DNA from: Candidatus Obscuribacterales bacterium
Lineage (GTDB): Bacteria; Cyanobacteriota; Vampirovibrionia; Obscuribacterales; Obscuribacteraceae
Assembly: GCA_019752635.1 (NCBI GenBank)
Contig: JAIELX010000154.1
Location: 1 to 38,134 of the forward strand
DNA: 38,134 bases
Reading direction: 5' to 3'
Shown: piece after piece, positions 15,194 through 23,204 of the stretch
Layout of the letters: every line of letters starts with the position of its first letter
Position numbering within the stretch: position 1 is the stretch's first letter
The notes under the pieces: model-generated
The model's database searches: none
Seen by the model: only the letters and a program-made list of their open reading frames with translations
Told to the model about the DNA's origin: nothing
Position numbers and translations under genes: made by a program

Positions 15194-16348
15194 ATGTCAG
15201 ACCGGAACAAACTGATTGATTTACTGCGGACCGCAAGCATACTCGTTGTTCTGGCCACGCATTTCGCAATTGCAGCAAACGTAACAACCGAAGCAACTCC
15301 GATACCGTCCGCCTGGATGCTGGCTAAAGTCTTTAACAAACTCTGGCACCTGCTTAATCACAACGGACTTTATGGAGTAACGGTGTTTTTCGTGTTGTCC
15401 GGATTCTTGATAACAAATTCCATCCTCGCCGGTCAGGATGACAACTTTCATGCAGATCTCAAAGACTTTTACCGCAAGAGAGTGGCGAGAATTTGTCCTT
15501 TACTGATCCTCCATGTGATGCTTGGCGTGCTGTTTCTGGTTGGACCATTTCCTGACTCAAACATATACCGACTTTGCTTCAAAACCCAATGGTGCAAAAT
15601 TGATTTGGGATTCTTCGTCTCGATAGCAACCTTCACTTTCAATTGGCTCAAGGTCGCTTTAGGTCAGCCGTCCGGCTTTTTTGGCATGCATTGGGACATT
15701 CTCTGGTCACTAGCGATCGAAGAACAGTTCTATTTTTTCTATCCCCTGGTCCTGAATGTCGCTCGGAAACGCATCCGACTACAGTACTTTCTCGCGATGG
15801 TCATCTGCGTTGGGGTCTTCTCTCGATGGTTGTTCATCCATGCGATGCCGGCGAACCACATGGCGGTATATATGACCTCCTTTAGCGGATTTGACCTTAT
15901 TGCAATGGGCGTCCTTTCTTGCCTCTTTTCGCAACGAGCTTCGACTCTGCCACGCACTATGCGCCGCGCGGCAGCATTAGCCGCAATTGCAGCGGCGACT
16001 CTGCTCTACGTATTCACCTCTACGGAATCTAACCTGGACATGATTTACGCACCACCGACGCTCGGAGCTTCAATCGCCACACTGATTGCTTGCAGCAGCA
16101 GCTCAACTTCGCTAAAAAAAATACCATCGATCTTAACTTATCCGGGGCAACTCTCATATGGACTTTATCTTCTGCATCCAGTGGTGCTGTTCGTCTTATG
16201 GCCGCTCCTGAACGGTATAGCACCATTAAAATTCCTTCTCTTCGCTGCCGGATCACTCGCTGTAGCCCACATTAGTTATAGACTACTGGAAGCTCCCGCC
16301 CGCAAGGCAATACTCTCCCGTACGGAGACAAAACAGCAAGCAGGCTAA
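15194..16348 (+). CDS. Acyltransferase family 3 membrane protein (OafA/YrhL-like)
   Basis: The protein has 384 residues, starting at ATG with AAGGAA 6 nt upstream. It opens KLIDLLRTASILVVLATHF, the acyltransferase-3 first helix with the conserved Arg and His23. It continues with GLYGVTVFFVLSGFLITNSIL (second helix), DFYRKRVARICPLL (the R-R-x-x-R-I-x-P motif), SLAIEEQFYFFYPL with the essential Glu pair, and further helices to YGLYLLHPVVLF. About ten membrane helices are expected. Members O-acetylate or O-acylate surface glycans on the outer side of the inner membrane. A role with the polysaccharide locus 6 kb upstream is possible but not shown. Its last 4 nt overlap the convergent kinase gene. 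Confidence 0.9.
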   Translation: MSDRNKLIDLLRTASILVVLATHFAIAANVTTEATPIPSAWMLAKVFNKLWHLLNHNGLYGVTVFFVLSGFLITNSILAGQDDNFHADLKDFYRKRVARICPLLILHVMLGVLFLVGPFPDSNIYRLCFKTQWCKIDLGFFVSIATFTFNWLKVALGQPSGFFGMHWDILWSLAIEEQFYFFYPLVLNVARKRIRLQYFLAMVICVGVFSRWLFIHAMPANHMAVYMTSFSGFDLIAMGVLSCLFSQRASTLPRTMRRAAALAAIAAATLLYVFTSTESNLDMIYAPPTLGASIATLIACSSSSTSLKKIPSILTYPGQLSYGLYLLHPVVLFVLWPLLNGIAPLKFLLFAAGSLAVAHISYRLLEAPARKAILSRTETKQQAG

Positions 16349-18360
16349 CGCACGAAGCCCTCCTTGGATTTCACTGGTTTTCCAACCTTATAGTCGGCAA
16401 TTATATGCACCCTCTCCGACACCACGTAAGGTGCACCGGTTCCGGTTTCCAAATACTTATCGACTTTTGCGGCCTCCGCCTCCTCTCCTTTGAATCGCAG
16501 CGCATCGGCAAAATCGATCATGCATTGCTTTCTAACGTCGTCCTGTATCGCCGGATACTTGTTGAAAATTCTGATCGCTTTCTTGAAAGTACCGATGCTG
16601 GCATCAACACTGCCCTCGGCATACTGGCTCATCGCAAGATGAGTGAGTACCACAGCCACTTCTCTTGCCTGAGGGTTTCCCGTGGTCTCGATCCATTCTT
16701 TCAAGGCAATCTCATACTCGCTGATCGCTTCGCCCAAAATGTCTAGACTTCCATAAGACATTCCCAGCCCTTCATGTGCTTTCGCCAGGTTTCGATGAAT
16801 CATCTTGTCGGGGAACTGATCTTCTTTGGAGTCCAGAACATTGTTCAACTCAACCACAGCTTCGCTGTACCATTCTTGCGCATTGCCGGGGTCGCCCGAC
16901 TCGTAGAGACTGTCGGCGGTATTCACCAAATTGGCAAGTCCGTTGGCTTCAAACGCCAACTTCGGAAAATTCGGGCGAGCCGGGGTCTGCGAATCGTTCA
17001 GAAACATTTGAAAGGCAAACATACAAGCCCCCAACGCCATCATTACGCCGACGAGCACATACTTGAACGGGCGAGCCTCACTCCTATCGCTGCAAGTAAG
17101 AATCGGTGAACTGAGCTTGCTTCTTGATGCAACCGGCGGAACAGATTCCTCCACTGACCAATCAGCAGGATCAATCTGTGGTGCCAGATTCGCCCAGTAT
17201 GGCTTGCTCGATCCGGACGCTCTAAGCGGCAAAGTGTAAGAGCGACTTGCATTCTTGGTACGACTGCGCTTGCGATTGCGTGCTCGCCGAAATGGGATAA
17301 CGATATCATCGGCCGGTGGCGCAGCGTGCCGGTCCACGGCTTCATCGTCCGGCGGCTCATCGTAATTACGAACCCAGTCCGGCAACACTTCCGGTTCGGA
17401 CAAACAGATCGGTGGCAGATTTCTCTCGATGGTCATCGGTGAATCAAGATCTGGAATCTCGTTCACCTTCAGGCTCAGCAGGTAACGTAGCCATCTAGAG
17501 TAAGCTCTCACCTCTTCCGAGTGATGCTGCTCCAGCAAGTAAAAGACTGATGAACCAGTGGCATTTTCCAAGTCACTTCTGGATAAGAGCAAGTATTCAT
17601 CACCGGCACGTAACTGATGCCAGAGCATCGGATCAAGCGCCAGGATCTGCATGGACACATAAATAATCCATGCAGAAAAGTTATCCATCCATGGGCCGAA
17701 GTCGCTTTGACTGCGTTCAGGATGTTGATAGTGGCGATGTCCCAACTCGTTGCTGCTAAGTTGCGCCAGCTGCGGAATATACATGCCATCGTAATCAACC
17801 AGTTTCAGACGATTGTTTTGCACCAGAACATTGCCATGCTGAAGATCGCCATGCGCAATATTGTGTCGCCTCAGTTCGCGGAGCATTTCCTTCCATCGCT
17901 GCGCCAACTCGCGAATGCAGTCCGGTCGGGCAAGATGTCTTTCCAACCAGCGATTGAGCGTTTCACCTTCGCACCAGGCCATTTTCAAAATGGGATACCA
18001 TGCGCCCTGGCATTGAATTCCCTTTTCCTGATACTGAAAGCCCACGGTAAACGGTAGGCGCAGCTGCGCCAGACACTCATGAAGCGCCAGATAGCGCCGT
18101 CTGTGCTCAGGATGATTGTGCAGAAAGCAACGAACAGCCCAATCACCGTCTGTACAACGCAATCGATAGACACTGGCAAACATGCCGGTGATCGGTCTGG
18201 GTAACCCCAACGCCGTTAATTCCGGTTGCCCCGAACGCAAGCCAAGATCACCGAAGCTTTGCTCCGGGAGCTGAAGAGCCTCATTGTACTCCTGAGGGGT
18301 TGGCCAGTGAACCAGTTTGGTCCGCAGCGCCTCTTCAAGGTCGTCCCGCAAGACAGGCAA
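16345..18360 (-). CDS. Membrane protein kinase-like protein with C-terminal TPR repeats
   Basis: The protein has up to 671 residues. Its TTG start at 18360 has GGAG directly adjacent; TTG 18351 has better spacing. The kinase-like domain has a loop, TGMFASVYRL (59-68), and AVRCF (75-79), where Arg replaces the usual VAIK lysine, as I recall for this atypical family. The catalytic loop is AHGDLQHGN (169-177) with Asp and Asn kept. VDYDGMYIP (188-196) replaces DFG. A basic linker leads to one membrane helix at about 433-453, then TPR-like helices (LVNTADSLYESGDPGNAQEWY onward, about 470-640), probably outside the cytoplasm. With the VWA and PP2C genes nearby it resembles the kinase arm of TerY-P triads. 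Activity is unproven. Confidence 0.75.
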   Translation of the reverse strand: MPVLRDDLEEALRTKLVHWPTPQEYNEALQLPEQSFGDLGLRSGQPELTALGLPRPITGMFASVYRLRCTDGDWAVRCFLHNHPEHRRRYLALHECLAQLRLPFTVGFQYQEKGIQCQGAWYPILKMAWCEGETLNRWLERHLARPDCIRELAQRWKEMLRELRRHNIAHGDLQHGNVLVQNNRLKLVDYDGMYIPQLAQLSSNELGHRHYQHPERSQSDFGPWMDNFSAWIIYVSMQILALDPMLWHQLRAGDEYLLLSRSDLENATGSSVFYLLEQHHSEEVRAYSRWLRYLLSLKVNEIPDLDSPMTIERNLPPICLSEPEVLPDWVRNYDEPPDDEAVDRHAAPPADDIVIPFRRARNRKRSRTKNASRSYTLPLRASGSSKPYWANLAPQIDPADWSVEESVPPVASRSKLSSPILTCSDRSEARPFKYVLVGVMMALGACMFAFQMFLNDSQTPARPNFPKLAFEANGLANLVNTADSLYESGDPGNAQEWYSEAVVELNNVLDSKEDQFPDKMIHRNLAKAHEGLGMSYGSLDILGEAISEYEIALKEWIETTGNPQAREVAVVLTHLAMSQYAEGSVDASIGTFKKAIRIFNKYPAIQDDVRKQCMIDFADALRFKGEEAEAAKVDKYLETGTGAPYVVSERVHIIADYKVGKPVKSKEGFVR

Positions 18361-18547
18361 CTCCGTGGTTTGGGTTTTGTTGTCCCGAACAGGTTCGGGC
18401 GCTCTCGCTTACTCTATTTTGCACGGGAAATGATGGCGAAAAAGCGGAAATTCCCTATTACTTGCCACGGATCACTAATTTTACAAAGGAGGCTTGCCAC
18501 AAAGCGCAGCCCGACACGGTGAGGACGCAACGACGCTGGCTTACAAA

Positions 18548-19222
18548 CTAACCCTGGCCGATCTTGTAGCCAACGCCATGAACGGTCCTTACCAGCGAGG
18601 GTTGGCCGTCGCGGTCGATTTTTTGTCGCAGACGCTTAATGGTTGTGCGAACCGAGTCAACTGTTGCATCCGACTCGGACTTCCACAGCCGATCCAGCAG
18701 CGCGTCTGCCGAGAACACCTGATCTTTACTTTTGAGAAGCAATTCGAGTATGGCGAACTCTTTCGGATGCAGGTGCACGAATTCACCGTGAACGCTGACG
18801 GTGTGCTTCACCGTATTCAGTACCACACCACCCTCACTCAGGCAATCATCAATGACGGCTTGCGGTCTTCTCAAAATTGCTCTTATTCGCGCTGCCAATT
18901 CTCTGGTCGAAAACGGTTTTGTCAAATAGTCGTCGGCACCGGCATCCAAGCCGGTTTCCTTGTCCTGCACCTCGCCGCGCCCGGTCAGCATTAACACCGG
19001 CGCGCTGCCACCATGCCCGCGATATTCTCGGCAAATCTCCGGACCAATCTTTCCGGGGAGGTTCCAGTCCAGGATAACAAAATCATAAGAGTACAAGCGA
19101 AGCCGATCCGCCCCCTCTTTGCCGTCGTGCACAACCTCCAGCACATGCTGCTCTGCTTTTAGGCGGTCGCAAATTGTGGTGCAAAGGTCGATATCGTCCT
19201 CGACCAGCAATATTTTCGCCAT
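18548..19222 (-). CDS. OmpR/PhoB-family response regulator
   Basis: The protein has 224 residues from ATG 19222, chosen for GGGAGG 6 nt upstream and because the receiver domain starts at once with MAKILLVEDD. The receiver has acidic pair Asp9-Asp10, phosphoacceptor Asp52 (FVILDWNLPG), the Thr in VLMLTGRG and Lys in DYLTKPFS. The C-terminal winged helix has VHLHPKEFAILELLLKS and the recognition-helix region SVRTTIKRLRQKID, ending VHGVGYKIG. It is a DNA-binding transcription factor that should be activated by a histidine kinase or by cross-talk with the Ser/Thr module. No cognate kinase is adjacent. It sits between the kinase-like gene (same strand, 187 nt downstream) and the divergent VWA/PP2C pair. 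Confidence 0.92.
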   Translation of the reverse strand: MAKILLVEDDIDLCTTICDRLKAEQHVLEVVHDGKEGADRLRLYSYDFVILDWNLPGKIGPEICREYRGHGGSAPVLMLTGRGEVQDKETGLDAGADDYLTKPFSTRELAARIRAILRRPQAVIDDCLSEGGVVLNTVKHTVSVHGEFVHLHPKEFAILELLLKSKDQVFSADALLDRLWKSESDATVDSVRTTIKRLRQKIDRDGQPSLVRTVHGVGYKIGQG

Positions 19223-19355
19223 TATCGGCCTCCCGAGTCTACAATAATACCCGCAAAGTCGACTAAATCTGAGCCCGGTCAACAACTTGACCACCCCTGG
19301 CAGCGGCTGCGCGATAATCAGCCCAGCATCCCACCGAGTTTCCCGGAGGCCTCAA

Positions 19356-20198
19356 ATGCCATATACGGCAGAAATTAGTAGAGCAAACCCTTCCTGCATT
19401 GTAATTTTGATCGATCAATCGGGTTCAATGGAAGATCAGTTTGGACAGGGAACCGCCGGGAAGAGAAAGGCGGACGGGGTAGCCGACGCCGTGAATCGCC
19501 TGTTGCAGAACCTTGTCATCAAATGCGCCAAATCAGAAGGAATTCGCGATTATTATCACGTCGGCGTGCTGGGCTACGGCGACAAAGGCGTCGGGTCTGC
19601 GTTTACGGGTCCTCTGGCAAATCGCGAATTGGTACCAATCAGCGAAATTGCCAATAGTCCCGCGCGCGTCGAACAGCGAACCAAGAAGGTAGACGACGGA
19701 GCCGGTGGCATTATCGAGCAGAAGATCAAATTTCCGATTTGGATCGACCCCGTCTACAAGGGCGGGACACCAATGTGCGAGGCGCTCCGACAATCCAAGC
19801 GCCTGGTCACCGAGTGGATCAGAAAGAATGTAGGGTGCTTCCCTCCCATTGTGATCAATATCACTGACGGCGAAGCAACTGATGGCAACGCAGAATTCGT
19901 CGCAGAGGAAATCAAGCGGCTGTCAAGCGAAGATGGACATGTACTTCTTTTCAATTTGCACATATCTTCGTCCAACCATGCCGCAGTAGAGTTTCCAGAC
20001 GACCAGTCCATGTTGCCGGATGACTATGCACGCCTGCTTTTCCGTATGTCTAGCCCGCTTCCGGATTACATGTGGACCATGGTTCAAGAAGAGGGCATTA
20101 TTATCTGCGAACACCCGAAAGGATTCGTGTTCAACGCCGATTTAGTCTCTGTAATTCGCTTTCTGTCTATCGGCACACGCCCGAGCAATTTACGGTAG
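19356..20198 (+). CDS. VWA-domain protein (TerY-like)
   Basis: The protein has 280 residues from ATG 19356 with GGAGG about 7 nt upstream. The von Willebrand factor A domain has a complete metal-ion-dependent adhesion site: IVILIDQSGSM (Asp20, Ser22, Ser24), the Thr of GGTPMCEAL, and Asp in INITDGEATDG. There is no signal peptide or membrane helix, so it is cytoplasmic. It lacks the longer C-terminal regions of BatA/CoxE-type VWA proteins. TerY-like VWA proteins form conserved gene triads with a PP2C phosphatase and a protein kinase and are thought to scaffold phospho-signalling complexes. Its stop is 12 nt before the PP2C start, so the two are co-transcribed. Confidence 0.85.
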   Translation: MPYTAEISRANPSCIVILIDQSGSMEDQFGQGTAGKRKADGVADAVNRLLQNLVIKCAKSEGIRDYYHVGVLGYGDKGVGSAFTGPLANRELVPISEIANSPARVEQRTKKVDDGAGGIIEQKIKFPIWIDPVYKGGTPMCEALRQSKRLVTEWIRKNVGCFPPIVINITDGEATDGNAEFVAEEIKRLSSEDGHVLLFNLHISSSNHAAVEFPDDQSMLPDDYARLLFRMSSPLPDYMWTMVQEEGIIICEHPKGFVFNADLVSVIRFLSIGTRPSNLR

Positions 20199-20210
20199 GC
20201 GGAAAATCGG

Positions 20211-20951
20211 ATGCGAATCTCTTACCAAACAGCCTGGCTGCAAAAGAACGGCTGCGCTCCAGATGAGTACGAGGATTCTTTTGCACCGGAAAACGCGCCT
20301 GTAGAGCCTGTGCAACAGTTTCGCTGCGCTGTAGCCGATGGGGCAACGGAAACGTCCTTCTCCGGGCTCTGGGCTAAAATTCTCTGCCAGAGTTACGTCA
20401 CCGGTGAGACCTCACTGGAGACGATGCAGGCTCAGTGGTTATCGCAGGTTTCCAGCAAGAATCTTCCCTGGTATGCGGAACAAAAGCTGGAAAGTGGTGC
20501 CTTTGCCGCGCTAGTGTGTCTGGAAATTCGACAGGAAGACGAACGGATAACCTGGTCAGCCAAGGCAATCGGCGACAGCTGCCTTTTCCACTTACGCGAT
20601 GGCAAACTGCTGAACAGCTTTCCGATCGAAGACTGGAAGGAATTTAACAACAGCCCGTTGTTAATGGCCAGCCGTGCAGACCGCAACGAAGAAGCGCTTG
20701 CGGGATTAAGGGAAATCACCGGTGCGTGCATAGCGGGAGATCAGTTTCTTCTGATGACCGACGCAATATCAAACTGGTTTCTGCGCAAAGTGAAAGAAGG
20801 AGATGAAGTAACAGACGAGGTCGAATCCTTTGCAATTCAAGAAAAGCTAACAGCGATTTGCTCTCGAGAACGCGTCCTGAAGCTCGACGACGGACGAGCG
20901 GCCATGCCGAACGACGACGTTACCGTTGCGCTAATTTCAGTCACGGCCTAG
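20211..20951 (+). CDS. PP2C-family serine/threonine phosphatase
   Basis: The protein has 246 residues. The PP2C motifs appear in order: YEDSF near residue 22, VADGATE (metal Asp, with DGA in place of DGxGG), GAFAALVCLEI, AIGDSCLFHLRDGKLL, LLMTDAISNWF (DA replaces the usual DG) and NDDVTVALI, with the final metal-binding Asp. The set is sufficient for a Mn/Mg-dependent phosphatase, although the lid regions are short. It should remove phosphate from Ser/Thr of targets of the nearby kinase-like protein. It lies 12 nt after the VWA gene. In TerY-P triads this divergent PP2C subtype is usual. Confidence 0.82.
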   Translation: MRISYQTAWLQKNGCAPDEYEDSFAPENAPVEPVQQFRCAVADGATETSFSGLWAKILCQSYVTGETSLETMQAQWLSQVSSKNLPWYAEQKLESGAFAALVCLEIRQEDERITWSAKAIGDSCLFHLRDGKLLNSFPIEDWKEFNNSPLLMASRADRNEEALAGLREITGACIAGDQFLLMTDAISNWFLRKVKEGDEVTDEVESFAIQEKLTAICSRERVLKLDDGRAAMPNDDVTVALISVTA

Positions 20952-20970
20952 CCGTCGCTTGTTACTCGGA

Positions 20971-21095
20971 CTTGTCAGCATTTCACAAGAAAATCTGACA
21001 AGCTTGTGTGCGCTAGTTCGGCAACAAGCCCTATTTGTCATGAGATTCAGATTTGATGAGAATTCGTTCGACTTGATATTGATCTGTGGTATTAA
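20971..21095 (+). promoter_or_regulatory. Superoxide dismutase upstream region: inverted repeat and extended -10
   Basis: CTTGTCAG (20971-20978) and CTGACAAG (20995-21002) form a perfect 8-bp inverted repeat with 16 nt between. Further down, TG-G-TATTAA at 21087-21095 reads as an extended -10 about 57 nt before the ATG at 21153. The repeat could be a regulator site or the end of the PP2C transcript (no T-run). Confidence 0.3.
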
Positions 21096-21152
21096 TGAGC
21101 ACCTCAAAAAGAAACTCGACCTTGCAAGTTCTTCGAAGACAGGGAGATTGAA

Positions 21153-21770
21153 ATGACGTTGCAGACCAAGATTTCCTACACAGCGTACAAAGAACAGGAC
21201 TTCAGCCACCTGAAGAATCTGACTGGCATCTCCGATAAAACTCTGGAAATTCACCTCGGACTTTATGCCGGCTACGTGAAGAACACCAACATTCTGAACG
21301 AAAAGGTTATCGAACTCACGGAGCAAGGCAAGTCCGGAACTCCTGAGTATGCCGAGATTAAGCGCCGATATGGATTTGAGTACAACGGTAAGGTATTGCA
21401 CGAATACTACTTCGGCAACCTGAAGGCCGGCGGCGGAAGCGAACTAAAAGAAAGCACCGAACTAGGCAAAAAGCTGGCAGAAGTGTACAGCTCAGTCGAT
21501 GTTTGGAAGAACGATTTCTCGAAAGTCGGCACCATGAGAGGCGTTGGCTGGGCAGTATTGCTTCAGGATCCCGACACCAAAACATTGTCCAACCACTGGA
21601 TCACGTTGCACGAAGAAGGCAACGTTGCCGGCTTCAAGCCGATTCTAGTCATGGACGTCTGGGAACATGCCTTCTTGCTGGATTACAAACCGGCAGACCG
21701 CCCGAAATACATCGAAGCATTCTTCGCCAACGTTGATTGGGCCGCGGTTGAGAAGCGTTTGATCAAGTAA
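21153..21770 (+). CDS. sod: Iron/manganese superoxide dismutase
   Basis: The protein has 205 residues, starting at ATG with GGGAG 6 nt upstream. All four metal ligands are present: His in EIHLGLYAGYVKN, His in VLHEYYF, and Asp and His in MDVWEHAFLLDY. GWAVLL and NHWITLHEEGN fit the family core. The first helix lacks the second His pair of the E. coli FeSOD motif (HYGKHH) and uses the LGLYAGYV variant known from a separate bacterial group. It dismutates superoxide to peroxide and oxygen. There is no signal peptide, so it is cytoplasmic. Iron versus manganese cannot be decided by eye. It sits between the signalling module and msrB, with its own terminator. Confidence 0.9.
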   Translation: MTLQTKISYTAYKEQDFSHLKNLTGISDKTLEIHLGLYAGYVKNTNILNEKVIELTEQGKSGTPEYAEIKRRYGFEYNGKVLHEYYFGNLKAGGGSELKESTELGKKLAEVYSSVDVWKNDFSKVGTMRGVGWAVLLQDPDTKTLSNHWITLHEEGNVAGFKPILVMDVWEHAFLLDYKPADRPKYIEAFFANVDWAAVEKRLIK

Positions 21771-21794
21771 AAAAGGTTAAGTGAATCATCACAA

Positions 21795-21827
21795 AAACGG
21801 GGCGTCACTTCGCCCCGTTTTCCTTTT
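21795..21827 (+). terminator. Rho-independent terminator of the superoxide dismutase gene
   Basis: AAACGGGGCG pairs with CGCCCCGTTT over 10 bp around a TCACTT loop, followed by TTCCTTTT. It lies 25 nt after the stop codon. Confidence 0.85.
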
Positions 21828-21901
21828 ATTCTTGCAGCGAGCAAAAGAATTTCGGGTTATAGTTAGACTAACCAGTATGATTTTTCGGCGGAGTCTCCCG
21901 A

Positions 21902-22423
21902 ATGTCCCACAAAACCAATTATCTGTCCGTTCTCACGTTGATTCTGTTCTTCTGCAGCCTGACCGCACTCGCCGGCCCCGTCGCCGGAACGCAAAAAGCC
22001 CCGAAGGAGGTTAAACCCGCTGCCATGAATGAAAAAGCAAAAACACCCGACGAGTGGAAAAAATGCCTCACGCCCGAGCAATATCACGTAACCCGCGAGA
22101 AGGGCACAGAACGAGCCTTTACCGGGGAGTACTGGAACAACCACAAGGAAGGTTCCTATCATTGCGTCTGCTGCGGCACGGAACTTTTCGGCTCCGAAAC
22201 AAAATTCGACTCAGGCACTGGATGGCCGAGCTTCTACAAACCGGCGGACTCCAAGCACGTTGCCGAAGAGCACGATACTGCTCACGGAATGCAGCGCACC
22301 GAAGTCCATTGTGCAAAGTGCACTGCGCACCTTGGCCATGTGTTTCCCGACGGTCCCAAGCCAACAGGACTGCGCTACTGCATCAACTCGGCTTCACTTA
22401 AGTTTCAAGAAAAGAGAAAGTGA
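21902..22423 (+). CDS. msrB: Exported peptide-methionine (R)-S-oxide reductase
   Basis: The protein has 173 residues. Residues 1-24 are a Sec signal peptide (hydrophobic VLTLILFFCSLTALA, likely cut before GP), so the enzyme should act outside the cytoplasm. The MsrB domain has EWKKCLTPEQYHVTREKGTERAF, the structural zinc Cys pairs CVCC and CAKC, FDSGTGWPSFYKP, HLGHVFPDG and the catalytic Cys in LRYCINSASL. It reduces methionine-R-sulfoxide in proteins using thioredoxin-like donors. The gene stands alone between two terminators (21795 and 22432), downstream of superoxide dismutase, so two oxidative-defence genes adjoin. Confidence 0.93.
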   Translation: MSHKTNYLSVLTLILFFCSLTALAGPVAGTQKAPKEVKPAAMNEKAKTPDEWKKCLTPEQYHVTREKGTERAFTGEYWNNHKEGSYHCVCCGTELFGSETKFDSGTGWPSFYKPADSKHVAEEHDTAHGMQRTEVHCAKCTAHLGHVFPDGPKPTGLRYCINSASLKFQEKRK

Positions 22424-22431
22424 TGAGAAAT

Positions 22432-22457
22432 CTCTGACTTCCGTTCAGAGTTTTTTT
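22432..22457 (+). terminator. Rho-independent terminator of msrB
   Basis: CTCTGA pairs with TCAGAG around a 7-nt loop, followed by seven T residues (22451-22457). It starts 9 nt after the msrB stop. Confidence 0.75.
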
Positions 22458-22515
22458 GTCTAGACTGACTGGTGGCAATCCGCGATTGTCCGACTTGCTC
22501 TGCCAGGAGTTGAAT

Positions 22516-23193
22516 ATGACTACAGATTCCACGATTCCGCCGCCGGTCAGCCCCCCTCAAGGCGAAGAGACAGAAGCCGCCCAAAGCTTCGACGTGCCGC
22601 GTCCAACGTTGACACTAGCCCAGGCCGCGTCGGTGCTGGGCAAATCGATGCGGTCGCTGGAGCGCAGCTTGACCGGGCGTTGGGGCAACAAACTTCCCGA
22701 GGGCTGGACCGCTCGCAAGGCTCGCACCGACAAAGGCGAAGAGTGGAGAATCACTCCGCCCCCCGGCTTTAGAGTTCGACAAACAAACGCTCCGGACAAT
22801 ATGACTCGGATGGCTGAGGTCTTCGCAGAACCAACAGCTGCAGAACGAATGATGGCCCCGCCGCGTCGCTTGCCCTGGCGCCCCGAAAATCACAGCCTCG
22901 ATCATCCAACCATCATTATCGACCGCAGCGAAGAGGTCGAACACCTGCTTCGTGAACTGCTGGTTGTACAAAAGTCACTATCGGAAGAACGCAGACTGCA
23001 CATGGAAGACATGCGCCTCATGGCTCAGCTCCAGGGCTCCATGCGATTGCTCGAAACCAATGCCTCTGAGTCTCAACGACTCAAACATGAATTGGAAAAT
23101 ACAAAGAAAGAGCTGGAAGACCTGAAACGAGAATACAATACTGTTGTAAACCTTCCGTGGTGGAAACGCATTTTTGCGTCTTTCACAAATTAG
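22516..23193 (+). CDS. Hypothetical protein: HTH-like N-terminus and coiled coil, operon partner of selenoprotein
   Basis: The protein has 225 residues from ATG 22516 with AGGAG 6 nt upstream. A proline-rich start (STIPPPVSPP) precedes a helix-turn-helix-like segment, LTLAQAASVLGKSMRSLERSL (32-52), which looks like the opening of excisionase/MerR-type domains and is followed by a basic stretch (TARKARTDKGEEWRI). A proline and arginine linker leads to a heptad coiled coil at about 145-205, and the end is NLPWWKRIFASFTN, amphipathic and aromatic, possibly membrane-touching. I do not recognise the family. Its TAG stop overlaps the ribosome site (GGAG) of the selenoprotein gene 11 nt downstream, so the two are translated from one message. 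Confidence 0.6.
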   Translation: MTTDSTIPPPVSPPQGEETEAAQSFDVPRPTLTLAQAASVLGKSMRSLERSLTGRWGNKLPEGWTARKARTDKGEEWRITPPPGFRVRQTNAPDNMTRMAEVFAEPTAAERMMAPPRRLPWRPENHSLDHPTIIIDRSEEVEHLLRELLVVQKSLSEERRLHMEDMRLMAQLQGSMRLLETNASESQRLKHELENTKKELEDLKREYNTVVNLPWWKRIFASFTN

Positions 23194-23204
23194 GAGACAC
23201 ATCA

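Noticed and set aside
21153..23193. A single oxidative-stress operon from sod to selW
   Set aside because: Intrinsic terminators at 21795 and 22432 separate sod, msrB and the following pair.
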